DNA from: Pseudoalteromonas phenolica
GTDB lineage: Bacteria; Pseudomonadota; Gammaproteobacteria; Enterobacterales; Alteromonadaceae
Assembly: GCF_005876835.1 (NCBI RefSeq)
Contig: NZ_PPSW01000007.1
Span: 1 to 64,000, forward strand
Direction: 5' to 3'
Length of the DNA: 64,000 nt
The translations under genes and the position numbers were made by a program. Within the stretch, counting starts at the first letter, position 1; every line of letters begins with the position of its first letter. Shown here piece by piece: positions 35,401-43,610 of this stretch. A model generated the notes under the pieces. The model was not told where the DNA came from. It ran no database searches and saw nothing but the letters and a program-made list of their open reading frames with translations.

Positions 35401-38286
35401 GGCAAATTTTTGTACCAAAGTCAGCAATTCATCTCTTTGAACCGCCTCATTCAATACATCAAAATTTAAGCCTTGCTCACCTTTATTGGCGCATGCCAAA
35501 ACCTGAGCCGCCAAGTATTCACCACGATAAACATCGGCATTTTCAGAAACAAGGTTTTGCTCCCAATAGGCTTTACCCGTTTCAAGCTGCGAACGAGTTG
35601 CTTGATCTGGAATTGGCTCAAAATACTCAGTACCCGTGAGGTGCAGCATCAAGGTATCGTCACGAGGCAAAAGCGTTAAATCAAGAGCTTGTTTGTTAAC
35701 GCTAAAGCCGTGCTTGCCTATGTTTACAAGGTTGCCACCTTGCACATAAATGTCTTGTTTATCACGTAGGGCACGAATGCCCTGATCTTTGCATGACTTC
35801 AGCTTAGATAAAATATCATCCGCTTTAATTTCATCGCCAATCTCTTGCAGCTCTTGGGTTAGCCCGCGTAGCTTGCTGATCATCGGATCTGACGCAAAGT
35901 AACTGTTGATCTGTTCAAGCTCAGTAAAGCTTTGCGAACGTCGAGTCACGCCTTGTAAAATACGTTCAGCGGCATTAGCAATGTTTAAAGCTCTACGCTG
36001 GCGCTCTTCCATCAACTGTTGTTTATGCGCTTCAAAGCTTTCGTATACATCGTCGCGCTTAGCCATGATCTCGGCTAAGTATTCGTCGTACTCGCTAAAG
36101 TGAGACTCAAGTTCTTCTAACTGAATTAATAGTCGCGACAGTTGTTCGTCACACTGCTCTGGGGTTTTGGCATTGTTTAAGCTGCTGGTAATACTCTGGC
36201 TAAAGAGTTTAAAGCGTGCCGAAAACTCCGCCTTAGCTTCAACAGAGCCTAAGCTCTTGCGGCGAATTTCAATGCTTGCTTTGGCACGGTTAACCAGGCC
36301 ATAGACACCGCTGACATCTTCAAGGATTTGCGTGCGAACGCGGCTGTCTTCGATGTCTAAATCGAGCATGGTGTGGTTAAGTAAGTCGAGCTCTTCGCTT
36401 AGCGTATCTAGCTGAGCTAAAAAGCCATTTAACTCAGTCACCGCTTCACTTTTTTCAGAGGCAGCAGTGAGCTCATCAAGCTTGTTATGGTAAGGTGCAA
36501 GCGCCTTGTCTTGTTGTAAAAACTGCGCCGTTGCTTGACTGAGCTGTGCGGTTTTTTCATCAACGGTTTTAAGCTCAGCTTTTAAACCTGCAAGGTCAAT
36601 GTATTTCACCTCTTCAAGGCTGATGATTTTGCCTTTTAATAGCTTTAATGCATCTAACCCAGCGACAAATTCACTGGTTAACTTAAAGCTATCGGGGCGA
36701 ATATCGCGTAAGGTGTCGACCACAGTTTGCTTTATATCAGCAAGAGACTTTAACGCCGTTTCTTGAATTTGTTTTACTTTTTCAAATTCATCAAGCACTT
36801 GCTCTGAGGTTTCAAAAATCTCATGTATAAGCGCGGTGAGTGCCTCGAAGTCTGCTAACCAATGATATCTATCAAGCACACTCCGTGCTTGTGCGATTAA
36901 GGCTTCATAGTGGTTGATATTTGGGTTTTGTTCACTGATGGCTTTGCAAACCGAGTATAAGTCTGAAATACCACGAACTAAGTCTGGGTTACCTATTTTG
37001 CCTAGTATGCTGGTTGGTGCTGGCGCATTTGCGGCAAATTCGACAGAGCAAAATGGGCTTTGCCAAATTTGAATGGGGTGAACACGCTCAGCTTCTTCTT
37101 TATCCGCTTTGAAAGTCAGTGTTAAACCATCGTCATACACGCCATAACCATGGCAGTAGATTGGGTTTTGTAGATTCTTTTCTATTAGGTTATAGGCAAA
37201 GAGTGCGTAACGACCTTCATTTGGCTCGTAAAACACATACAGTACATCTTCACCGTTGGGTGATTTAACCTGACGATGAAACTCTAGTTTCTCGATTTGA
37301 TCATCAAAGTAGCGCGTTTGACCCGACTGCAGATAGTACCCACCCGGAAAAATAATACCATGGTCATCTGGCAACTGAATACAGGCATCGCCAATGGCAT
37401 CTTGGCGAGTAACCGCTTCAGTGCGGCAATTGAAAATAAAGAAGCGCCAATCTTTTTCACGGTACGGCAGCACTTTAAGTAGAATGAGTTCACCTACTTG
37501 AGCGTATTCAAGCTCACAGTCGGCCAATGACTGATTTTTATCTTCTACGGGCTCTGAATAGATCCCCTCACCACTATCGGTGTTATTTTCGACTTTAATG
37601 GTTAAGTCGCCACCTGTGGTTTCGACAAAGATTTTGTCGAGCACATTAATATGACCAAAACGGCCTTCAACATGATCGGCACGGTCGGTTTTTACCCATT
37701 CAAAGTCGTAGTCTTGCTTATCTTGTAAGTCTCGCTCACCGCGATTGTCGATATACTCAAGGGTGTTATCAGCTGCGATCTCCCAACGAAATACGCGAAC
37801 ATCAGTGAGTTTTTCACCAATTTGGAAGCAGGCAAATACTTTGCCCGCTTGTTGGAATAAATGCTGTAAACGGGTTTCTTTGTAGTAAGTGTATAGCTCT
37901 TCAAAGTCTCTTAAAAATCGTGGATTTGTAAGAAACTTAGTTTCGCTCGGATAAGGCTCTACTTCATAGTGATCGTCCTGCTCAACCAGTTTTTGAACAG
38001 TGAATACATCACTCACATGAATGTTTTTCTTTAATCCCAAGAATACGTTGTAAGCAAAAATTAGTTTATCGCCAATTAAGACAATGTCTCTTGGAATACA
38101 GTTGTGCTCTGTACGAACACGGGCACGGCCTTTTACTTTCAGCTCAGTACTACCAAAAGTATCAACGCGTTGTTGGTTTAAATCATCGGCGAGAGAACGT
38201 AATTGTGTACCTGAGTTACTCAATCTACGTTTAATTAAGTCATAGGAGCCCTGTTCGAGCGCAGCTTCATTTGCTGGATCTGCCAT
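32479..38286 (-). CDS. giant DUF3686/AAA+ ATPase (annotated type: DNA repair ATPase)
   Basis: The 1,935-residue protein has an N-terminal beta-rich DUF3686 part (about 1-450), long coiled coils (about 480-850), a middle alpha-rich part, an AAA+ domain at about 1265-1500 and a low-complexity Gln/Ala/Ser coiled tail (about 1620-1920). Walker A is SPPGYGKTT near 1297 and Walker B is MLYLDDI near 1363; the sensor region reads FAVVMAGNPY, and PDMLANRADIYNLGD follows. Family annotations call it a DNA repair ATPase, but that name is not based on strong evidence; here it ends an array with PspA, flotillin and an NfeD-like protein, pointing to a membrane-linked remodelling role. The ATG has AGGACAAAGAGA upstream. 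A REP doublet separates it from the flotillin gene. Confidence 0.85.
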   Translation of the reverse strand: MADPANEAALEQGSYDLIKRRLSNSGTQLRSLADDLNQQRVDTFGSTELKVKGRARVRTEHNCIPRDIVLIGDKLIFAYNVFLGLKKNIHVSDVFTVQKLVEQDDHYEVEPYPSETKFLTNPRFLRDFEELYTYYKETRLQHLFQQAGKVFACFQIGEKLTDVRVFRWEIAADNTLEYIDNRGERDLQDKQDYDFEWVKTDRADHVEGRFGHINVLDKIFVETTGGDLTIKVENNTDSGEGIYSEPVEDKNQSLADCELEYAQVGELILLKVLPYREKDWRFFIFNCRTEAVTRQDAIGDACIQLPDDHGIIFPGGYYLQSGQTRYFDDQIEKLEFHRQVKSPNGEDVLYVFYEPNEGRYALFAYNLIEKNLQNPIYCHGYGVYDDGLTLTFKADKEEAERVHPIQIWQSPFCSVEFAANAPAPTSILGKIGNPDLVRGISDLYSVCKAISEQNPNINHYEALIAQARSVLDRYHWLADFEALTALIHEIFETSEQVLDEFEKVKQIQETALKSLADIKQTVVDTLRDIRPDSFKLTSEFVAGLDALKLLKGKIISLEEVKYIDLAGLKAELKTVDEKTAQLSQATAQFLQQDKALAPYHNKLDELTAASEKSEAVTELNGFLAQLDTLSEELDLLNHTMLDLDIEDSRVRTQILEDVSGVYGLVNRAKASIEIRRKSLGSVEAKAEFSARFKLFSQSITSSLNNAKTPEQCDEQLSRLLIQLEELESHFSEYDEYLAEIMAKRDDVYESFEAHKQQLMEERQRRALNIANAAERILQGVTRRSQSFTELEQINSYFASDPMISKLRGLTQELQEIGDEIKADDILSKLKSCKDQGIRALRDKQDIYVQGGNLVNIGKHGFSVNKQALDLTLLPRDDTLMLHLTGTEYFEPIPDQATRSQLETGKAYWEQNLVSENADVYRGEYLAAQVLACANKGEQGLNFDVLNEAVQRDELLTLVQKFAEPRYQEGYEKGIHDHDACAILTNLLVQKRALDLQIYPVGSRIVAQLYAVQLSKQAFTALQQSAKQAHLMQTMFNDAAFYNAKIQQLAEDIKAYSEQIADVCAVFNDFSLQLSAQYLLDELAKKHTEAKFIVSGKVKNLAEQFQSSAKSKGFWGELQNALKAASNVSDKAKLLFSWLVAYSQKSQMQSSNDQNSTFNINIALEAATTVLLSNDKLAGFYTHDANVSEQVTGLMGQHRTIQDQTLHLDYAAFFARTNAYIEQHVTGFSAFQSLKSDILATQKARLQLDEFKPKPLSSFVRNQLINKVYFPIIGDNLAKQIGASGGNKRTDLMGMLLLISPPGYGKTTLIEYVANRLGLTFVKVNCPSIGHDQVSLDPSQAINATAAKEIEKINQSFEMGNNVMLYLDDIQHTNPEFLQKFISLCDGSRRIDGVWNGRSKTYDLRGKKFAVVMAGNPYTESGESFKIPDMLANRADIYNLGDTLSGCEQEFAMSFVENALTSNAVLAPLANRNMEDLYKLVRIAEGEDISLNELEYGYSQAQANEIVSVLQKLLTIRDTVLKVNAQYIASAAQDNDYRVEPPFKLQGSYRNMNKMAEKVVAAMNDDELENLIRDHYRGEAQTLSKGSEENLLKLGTIRGTLTDEEQSRWAQICGDYERLNRANDAGSPALLAVEELARLNNAMTAIAGNLNKDTLSFDYSEALAQLIGAQQNQQSAEAINEGLNGINQTLQNQVAQSQQSGELTANKLVDIAQAFNVIANKLNKTQLSHNYTDVFQALLANTEGKPKASDLQALQDALVNSQAQSSSQLNKVLTQGVTSLTQGIQDFKAHNAASASAEFDMQLNTQFDALKHRLSQAEAALQANSKQFNQHAEQQAQQSEQQHSAVLSQLVERLEGLHTQFDTAQSQQQSSEGQSLTALTELLQVTLPSFVQHLDKHQALDPAISSKLDGIVAKLTQLEHLPSKEEGSSSNNPYML

Positions 38287-38379
38287 AATCTCTTTGTCCT
38301 AATAATCTTTAAAGAAGTTGCCCTCACAAAAAGGGCAAGGTACGTGTAACAAGTGAAGTGTTGTCGTAGCTGAGTATGT

Positions 38380-38448
38380 GTCGCCGTAAACGACGACCTA
38401 CAATTAAAACCCTATTCGTCTGTAGGTTGGTGTTTAGCCCAACCTACA
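38380..38448. repeat. REPIN-like palindrome doublet
   Basis: Two hairpins, GTCGCCG-TAA-ACGACGAC with tail CTACA (38380-38402) and TGTAGGTTGG/CCAACCTACA (38421-38448), face each other so that the CCTACA and TGTAGG tails are inverted across an 18-base spacer. The whole can fold into one long hairpin. This is the form of REP doublets. It lies within the 216-bp gap between flotillin and ATPase genes. Confidence 0.6.
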
Positions 38449-38502
38449 TAGTTTTCACAAACAGTATTTTGTTCAGGGTAAACCACTCGCTACTTAGCTG
38501 CG

Positions 38503-40665
38503 CTAGTCTTGCTTTTCAACTTCTTTGGCATTGCCGTTTAACAATGAGCCGCCTAACATACCTAATAACTGCTGCTTTTCAGTCTCTGATGAGTTACTAA
38601 GCTGCTGCATAAGTTTGCTCATGCTAAGGTTTTTCATCGTTTCTGACGACGCGTTCGCACCCGCTAACACCCCTTTTAGGTCATCCATGATGTTTCTGTC
38701 ACCGTTTAAGTGATCTTTAAACAAAGTTTGAACTGTTTGGCTTTCATCGACTAAACCATCGATTGATTTACCTACAGTAATGGCTTTCATGAACTGGTTG
38801 AAGAACTGACCGTCACCACCCATGATGTTGATATCTGCATTACCCAGAGTCTTAGATAAGATCTCAGCTTGGTTCGCTGCAATGTCTTTTTCAATGTCTA
38901 GTTTCGCAAGCGTTAGCTCTTTTTGCTGATTCAGCTGTAACGTGAAGCTCTCGTAATCACGCGCATCTTGATCCATGGCATTAAGCGCTTGTAGTTTCTC
39001 TTCAAGACCTTTCGCTTCTGCTGACATTCTGCGTTCAAGGTTGATTGCTTCTGCTTCACCTTGCTTCTCAACAGCTTCTGCCATAGCAGTTTGTACTTGT
39101 GCATCTGCAAGACCAATTTCACGCTTACCTTCAGCTTCTGCTTCAAGTTTCTGGCGCATCACGACTGCTTCTGATTCACCAATGTTACGTTTACCTTCTG
39201 CCTCGGCAGCCAATTTTTGTTGTAACACTCTTGCGTCTGTTTCACCTTGAATTGCGCTTGCTTCTGCTTTCGCTTTGATAACATCGGCTTCTGCAAGACC
39301 AGATGCAGCAATTTCTACTTTTTCAGCTTCGGCTAAAATTTTCTTAGATTCGGCTTTTTGGTTTGCAATACGAAGCTCAGCTTCTGCCATTTTCTCTTGC
39401 TCACGCGCTTTAAATTCAGCTGCTTGCTCTTTGGCTTTAGCTGACTCGATGTCTTTCACTAGTGCTTCTTCAGCTTCTGCACGAGCTCTAATAACAATTG
39501 CTTCTTTTTCTCGCTCAGCTTCGGCTAGTACTTGTACATCTTTGATACGCTCTTGCTCTTCAGCCACGGTTTTCTCTACCGCGACGCGATCACGACGTAC
39601 ATCTGCAATTTCTTTTTGCTCAACTTCTAGCGCTTTTTCTTTATTAATACGCAAGATAGACGTTTCTTTTTCGCGATCAATCGTCTCAATCTCACGCGCT
39701 CTGGCTACTTTTTCTTCTTCAATCGCAAGCACACGTAAACGGTTTTGCTCAGCAATGTCTATTTCACGTTGTTTATTTTGCTCTGCGATTTCTAACTGCT
39801 CGTCAGTTTTCAGTTTTGCCTCTTCGGCTTTTAAGCGCTCTTCTTGTTTTACACGCTCAGCTTCTGAGGTTTCACGCGCACGCACGGTTTCGATTTCACG
39901 TTGCTGTTTAGCTTGTGCATCTTCTTTTTGACGTTCAATTTCTAGTGATTTCTCAAGTGCTTCTTGGTTTTGGATCTCGATTTGCGCTTTCTCATCACAC
40001 TTCAACTGATTAGTTTTAACATTCTGCTCTGCGGTTTTTTCGGTGATACGGCGAATACCTTCTGAATCAAGAATGTTATTAGGATCTAGCTTATTGATTG
40101 AGGTTTGCTCAAGATAATCAATGGCAACGTCTTCAAGGGTATAACCAGATAAGTCTTGACCAATGACTTCTTTGATTGAATCACGGAACTCATTACGGTG
40201 AGTAAATAGTTCTTCAAAATTCATTTGTTTGCCCACTGTTTTTAGGGCTTCTGAGAATTTAGCTTCGAATAGTTCTTGTAACGTTTCTGGCTGAGAAGCG
40301 CGTTCACAACCTACTTGCTTTGCAACGCGAAGAATATCGTCTTTGTTTTCGTTGACGCGAATATAGAAGGTAATAGCAATGTCTGCACGAATATTGTCTT
40401 TACAGATCAGGCCGCTATTTTCACGGCGCTCTAGCACCATGCGCTTGGTTGAAATATCCATCACTTCCATTTTGTGAATAACCGGGTATACAATGCCGCC
40501 TGTGGTGGTGACATCTGGCTCATTTTTCATTTTATTGATAATAAGCGCATGACCCTGATCTACTTTACGGTAGAACTTACCAACAATCATAATAACGGCA
40601 AAAATAACCGCGATTGCAACGCCAACAACTGTTAAAATCGGTCCTAAATTATTAAGAAATTCCAT
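38503..40665 (-). CDS. flotillin-like SPFH protein (YqiK type)
   Basis: The 720-residue protein has one N-terminal membrane helix (about 8-30), an SPFH/Band 7 domain (about 33-205, with VDQGHALIINKM and a LEDVAIDYLEQT region) and a very long Ala/Glu/Lys coiled coil (about 230-570) with repeated AEAEGKREIG-like units, then a C-terminal part with DINIMGGDGQFFNQFMKAI. Bacterial flotillins scaffold membrane microdomains. E. coli YqiK is about 550 residues, so this one has a longer repeat region. It follows the YqiJ/NfeD-like gene by 84 bp, the same pairing as yqiJ-yqiK. No start ambiguity: AGGAAGAAAAC precedes ATG. Confidence 0.9.
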   Translation of the reverse strand: MEFLNNLGPILTVVGVAIAVIFAVIMIVGKFYRKVDQGHALIINKMKNEPDVTTTGGIVYPVIHKMEVMDISTKRMVLERRENSGLICKDNIRADIAITFYIRVNENKDDILRVAKQVGCERASQPETLQELFEAKFSEALKTVGKQMNFEELFTHRNEFRDSIKEVIGQDLSGYTLEDVAIDYLEQTSINKLDPNNILDSEGIRRITEKTAEQNVKTNQLKCDEKAQIEIQNQEALEKSLEIERQKEDAQAKQQREIETVRARETSEAERVKQEERLKAEEAKLKTDEQLEIAEQNKQREIDIAEQNRLRVLAIEEEKVARAREIETIDREKETSILRINKEKALEVEQKEIADVRRDRVAVEKTVAEEQERIKDVQVLAEAEREKEAIVIRARAEAEEALVKDIESAKAKEQAAEFKAREQEKMAEAELRIANQKAESKKILAEAEKVEIAASGLAEADVIKAKAEASAIQGETDARVLQQKLAAEAEGKRNIGESEAVVMRQKLEAEAEGKREIGLADAQVQTAMAEAVEKQGEAEAINLERRMSAEAKGLEEKLQALNAMDQDARDYESFTLQLNQQKELTLAKLDIEKDIAANQAEILSKTLGNADINIMGGDGQFFNQFMKAITVGKSIDGLVDESQTVQTLFKDHLNGDRNIMDDLKGVLAGANASSETMKNLSMSKLMQQLSNSSETEKQQLLGMLGGSLLNGNAKEVEKQD

Positions 40666-40749
40666 GTTTTCTTCCTAAATTGTGTTTTCTTGACTGGTAT
40701 AAATCCAGTCTATTTTCCCAAGTGTTTAATTTTGTGTTTTAAAAGTGTG

Positions 40750-41352
40750 TTACCAAGGCTTTTCAACCACGGTGTAAGTGTTAGCGACATCGTTGTGTTC
40801 AATTAACACCGCAATATCACCCAGTGAGAAGGCTTTATCTTCATCACACCTAATTTCTATTAATTGCTCTGTGCCATTGATTTGAACTTTGCCCTGACCA
40901 AAGCTTGTAGTGACCTTACCTGTCGCAATGACACATTCCAGACCAATAAAATCACTCTTAGACGCAGCCTCTTTACTTTGAAAGAACTTACGCAACGGCT
41001 TTACTAATATGGCTGTGACAAGCAGTGAGACAAAAAAGCAGCCCAACATCATGGCAATACCCAGCACATAAAACATCACACCATCACCTAATAAGTAGGC
41101 AAAGAATTTGTGCGCATAGAAGCTACAGAACCAGCTAATCACAATCGCTAAACTTAGCGACACGGTCAGTGGTACGCCGCCGAACCCTAATGACCCCGAA
41201 TCAGATTCACCTACATCCACATCGACATCACCTTCAAGCATGTCGATATCAGCAAACCCCAGTAAGGCAATTGACCAAAAGCCAATGACTATCAGCAATA
41301 AAGTACTGAAAATGGCTGTGGGGAAAGTGAGTGCAATGTTTAAAAATTCCAT
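40750..41352 (-). CDS. YqiJ/NfeD-like membrane protein with OB-fold
   Basis: The 200-residue protein has three or four transmembrane segments (about 10-32, 62-80, 88-115) and an acidic periplasmic/cytoplasmic stretch DMLEGDVDVDVGESDSG, then a C-terminal OB-fold-like domain (about 132-200) with FIGLECVIATGKVTTSFGQGKV and a KAFSLGDIAVLIEH segment. NfeD-type proteins pair with flotillins, and the OB-fold is thought to help partner binding or membrane-domain organisation. Its place directly ahead of the flotillin gene supports a shared complex. The YqiJ name is by layout and size; I do not claim one-to-one orthology. Confidence 0.83.
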   Translation of the reverse strand: MEFLNIALTFPTAIFSTLLLIVIGFWSIALLGFADIDMLEGDVDVDVGESDSGSLGFGGVPLTVSLSLAIVISWFCSFYAHKFFAYLLGDGVMFYVLGIAMMLGCFFVSLLVTAILVKPLRKFFQSKEAASKSDFIGLECVIATGKVTTSFGQGKVQINGTEQLIEIRCDEDKAFSLGDIAVLIEHNDVANTYTVVEKPW

Positions 41353-41384
41353 AAGCTTCCTATGTGTTTATTAATTTTCAGAGG

Positions 41385-41723
41385 CTAGCTTTGTTTATTT
41401 TGCTCTGTAAATTGGATCAGCAAGTCGGCCACTTGTTGCTTGATTAAGCGCTTTTTACGCGCTTCATCCGGTTCAACAATGCCGAACTGCACTCCGAGTT
41501 GATTTAGCTCTTCATCGCTTAAGTTAAAGCTCAAACGTTGTCGGGTCTTTTTTGATTTGACTTCAAGGCCAAGAATTCGGCGGATCATGTCTGAGGGGGT
41601 CACCTCATCGTCGATCGCCTGCTTCTTGATATGTTTTTGCACCTCTGAACTAAGGTCAAAGGCAAGCTGTGTTGCCCTAACCGCGCGCTCCTGCTTTTGC
41701 CAAGTATCCTTCTTGATGTTCAT
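41385..41723 (-). CDS. small tandem ribbon-helix-helix-like protein of unknown function
   Basis: The 112-residue protein appears to contain two similar halves. Each has a short strand, two helices and matching residues: QLAFDLSSEVQKHIKKQA then TPSDMIRRILGL, and RLSFNLSDEELNQLGVQFG then KRLIKQQVADLL. This is the pattern of ribbon-helix-helix DNA-binding domains, so a regulator or DNA-binding scaffold is possible. It starts five bases after the pspA stop and precedes the YqiJ-like gene by 32 bp. I know of no named family for it. The RHH assignment is a pattern-based inference. Confidence 0.6.
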   Translation of the reverse strand: MNIKKDTWQKQERAVRATQLAFDLSSEVQKHIKKQAIDDEVTPSDMIRRILGLEVKSKKTRQRLSFNLSDEELNQLGVQFGIVEPDEARKKRLIKQQVADLLIQFTEQNKQS

Positions 41724-41728
41724 GGTAT

Positions 41729-42415
41729 TTAACTATTTTTTTTCGCTTTAATGCGGGCGAGAATATCGGCGCTACTATCATTGGTTTCACCAATACCAGC
41801 GGCTTTCATTTTCTGTTCTAATGATTGCGCTTCATCGGCTAGCTCTCTTTCAGCGGCCAATCTGTCTTGACGATCAGCTTGGCGCTGTTTGATTCGTTCA
41901 AGAGACTCTTTTGCCGAAGCCATTGAAGAATCACCTGCAGTCAAAGTGTCGCTCACAGCTAATGTTGCTTGCTGTACACTCTCTGTGGTTTTAACAATAC
42001 TCAGTTGGCGCTGATTTTCTTGTAGTTGCTTTTCAGCATCTTTGATCTGTTGCTTCAATGACGCAATATGCTGTTGGTACTGGCTTAGAGTGGGCGATTG
42101 CGCAGCCTTTTCTTCTTCAAACTCAGCAATTTTACCGGCAATTTCTAATGCTAATGGCTCTTCGCCTTTGTCGAGTGCTTGAGAAGCAAACTCTTCATGT
42201 TGTGCAATCTTATCTTCTAAAGTTTTGATATGACGCGTTAGCTGCATTTCTTTAGCCATTACTTCTGTTAAGTTACGTTTGGCAGCGGTAATGGCTTCTT
42301 TGCCTTCATGGATCTCTTGTTCAAAAATGCGAATGGCATTGGCATCAACAATGCTTTCACCTGCTTCACGAGCGCCACCCTTAACTGCTGTAAATAGTTT
42401 TCTTAACATGCTCAT
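41729..42415 (-). CDS. PspA/IM30 family membrane-remodelling protein (YjfJ-like)
   Basis: The 228-residue protein is nearly all alpha-helical and starts SMLRKLFTAVKGGAREAGESIVDANAIRIFEQEI, close to the PspA/IM30 (ESCRT-III-like) pattern, followed by long amphipathic coiled coils and a flexible C-terminal tail with an IGETNDSSADILARIKAKK end. PspA proteins form rods and carpets on stressed membranes and can reseal them. It is preceded by a perfect AAGGAGAG ribosome-binding site that overlaps the yjfI-like 3' end. The pairing with a DUF2170 gene matches the yjfI-yjfJ arrangement in E. coli. Confidence 0.9.
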   Translation of the reverse strand: MSMLRKLFTAVKGGAREAGESIVDANAIRIFEQEIHEGKEAITAAKRNLTEVMAKEMQLTRHIKTLEDKIAQHEEFASQALDKGEEPLALEIAGKIAEFEEEKAAQSPTLSQYQQHIASLKQQIKDAEKQLQENQRQLSIVKTTESVQQATLAVSDTLTAGDSSMASAKESLERIKQRQADRQDRLAAERELADEAQSLEQKMKAAGIGETNDSSADILARIKAKKNS

Positions 42416-42429
42416 AATTAACTCTCCTT

Positions 42430-42840
42430 TTACTCGACAAAGTATTCGCTGACAGCTTCTAATGCATCAATAGCATTACCAGATAAAGTCACTATTTCAT
42501 GACTTAGCTGCTCAAAAGTGGAATTGGTAGACAAAGCACCAAAAATGGCGACTTTATTATCTATTTTCGCAAATGCACTGAGTGGCATTGGCACATTTAA
42601 ACGCAGCAAGGTGTCGTTTAAGTCTGCGCGTAATTCAGCTTTAACTTCTTGCTCTTCAAACAAGTAGCAAATACACAAAACTTGCTCATCGGTTTGAGTA
42701 ACAAAAATAGGTAATTCATCGTTGCCATCAACAATGACTTGCAGCACATCTTGACCAGTACGATTGATAAAAAATGATTCGAAAGAAGCACCATCGGCTT
42801 CTTGCTTAGAAAGTTGTAGGGCGAGTTCATTGAGATCCAT
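42430..42840 (-). CDS. YjfI-like DUF2170 protein
   Basis: The 136-residue cytoplasmic alpha/beta protein matches the DUF2170/YjfI pattern: FESFFINRTGQDVLQVIVDG, LPIFVTQTDEQVLCICYLF, then LRLNVPMPLSAFAKID and a C-terminal helix. The role is unknown, but it recurs upstream of PspA-like yjfJ genes. It is the first gene of the six-gene array: the next gene begins 14 bases after its stop. No membrane segment or enzyme motif is visible. Confidence 0.83.
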   Translation of the reverse strand: MDLNELALQLSKQEADGASFESFFINRTGQDVLQVIVDGNDELPIFVTQTDEQVLCICYLFEEQEVKAELRADLNDTLLRLNVPMPLSAFAKIDNKVAIFGALSTNSTFEQLSHEIVTLSGNAIDALEAVSEYFVE

Positions 42841-42992
42841 GTTCGCGATTCCTTAAATTTCTTTATCCTAAGAAAATAGCAGCAAGGTTTTTATCGATTG
42901 CTGCATCCTTGTTTCTCAAATTCGCACAACATGACATATTATGTCAATGCTTTTTTTATGAACAATTGAAGTTTAATTTTTACGCCTTAATG

Positions 42993-43027
42993 TTAGGTTA
43001 AGAATTTTTACTCTAGATCTAACCTAA
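42993..43027 (-). terminator. possible terminator downstream of the NYN gene
   Basis: TTAGGTTA/TAACCTAA eight-bp stem with a 19-base loop, 12 bases past the NYN stop on the minus strand. There is no long T-run, so it is weak. Confidence 0.4.
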
Positions 43028-43038
43028 TTATTAGAAAC

Positions 43039-43512
43039 CTATAGTAACCACTTACTTTCGATTGGAATGAACTTACTTGAGCTATTAATCAAAGAGTTTG
43101 CTGTGAGTTGCTCAACCCCAATCGCCCATGTTTCGATATCGTGTTTAGCTGCCACTTTTTGCATCAATAAATCAAAATCACCGTCACCCGACAACAAACA
43201 GATCACGTCTACATCTGGTGCGTGTTCAAGTATATCTATAGTGATCCCCACATCCCAATCACCTTTCGCTGAGCCGTCTTTGCGCTGAATAAAAGGTTTG
43301 AGTTTTACATTAAAACCTATATGTTTGAGGGCTTTTTGAAACTTATGCTGTGAGTCGTCGTTTGGGGCTATGGCGTAGGCGTTTGCGAGAGTAATATCAC
43401 CCTGTTCAGACAAAAACTGCCAAACTTTTCGGTAATTAAGTTGGCGTGAAAACGCGTCTCGAGTGGTGTAGTAAATATTTTGTACATCGACAAAAACAGC
43501 AATTTTTTTCAT
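43039..43512 (-). CDS. NYN-domain (LabA/DUF88-like) predicted nuclease
   Basis: The 157-residue protein has the NYN fold acidic residues: AVFVDVQNIYY near the N-terminus, KGDWDVGITIDIL in the middle, and LLSGDGDFDLLMQKV. NYN domains are PIN-related and expected to act as metal-dependent RNases, though some LabA proteins are regulatory. The length is that of the single-domain form. Between the PspA/flotillin array and the peptide precursor it appears monocistronic. I see no partner that defines its RNA target. Confidence 0.85.
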   Translation of the reverse strand: MKKIAVFVDVQNIYYTTRDAFSRQLNYRKVWQFLSEQGDITLANAYAIAPNDDSQHKFQKALKHIGFNVKLKPFIQRKDGSAKGDWDVGITIDILEHAPDVDVICLLSGDGDFDLLMQKVAAKHDIETWAIGVEQLTANSLINSSSKFIPIESKWLL

Positions 43513-43574
43513 TTGGCGCTCAGGGCAATTTAAAACCCCATGCTAACCAAAAACTTGCCTAGATAAAACCAAAA

Positions 43575-43596
43575 GAGGCTCAGTTACCTAAGCCTC
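43575..43596 (-). terminator. terminator of the peptide-precursor gene
   Basis: On the minus strand, GAGGCT/AGCCTC with a ten-base loop is followed by TTTTGGTTTT. It lies about 15-36 bp past the precursor stop. Confidence 0.65.
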
Positions 43597-43610
43597 AAAG
43601 CTATCATGTA

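Noticed and set aside
32479-38286. Reading the giant ATPase array as a DNA repair or phage-defence island
   Set aside because: No nuclease, methylase, helicase or toxin is adjacent, and the neighbours are membrane-stress proteins; the DNA repair label appears to be only a family name.
39275-39931. 218-codon plus-strand frame inside the flotillin gene, rich in serine and alanine
   Set aside because: It is the antisense image of the Ala/Glu/Lys coiled coil, whose codon bias removes stops on the other strand. No ribosome-binding site or protein-like pattern.
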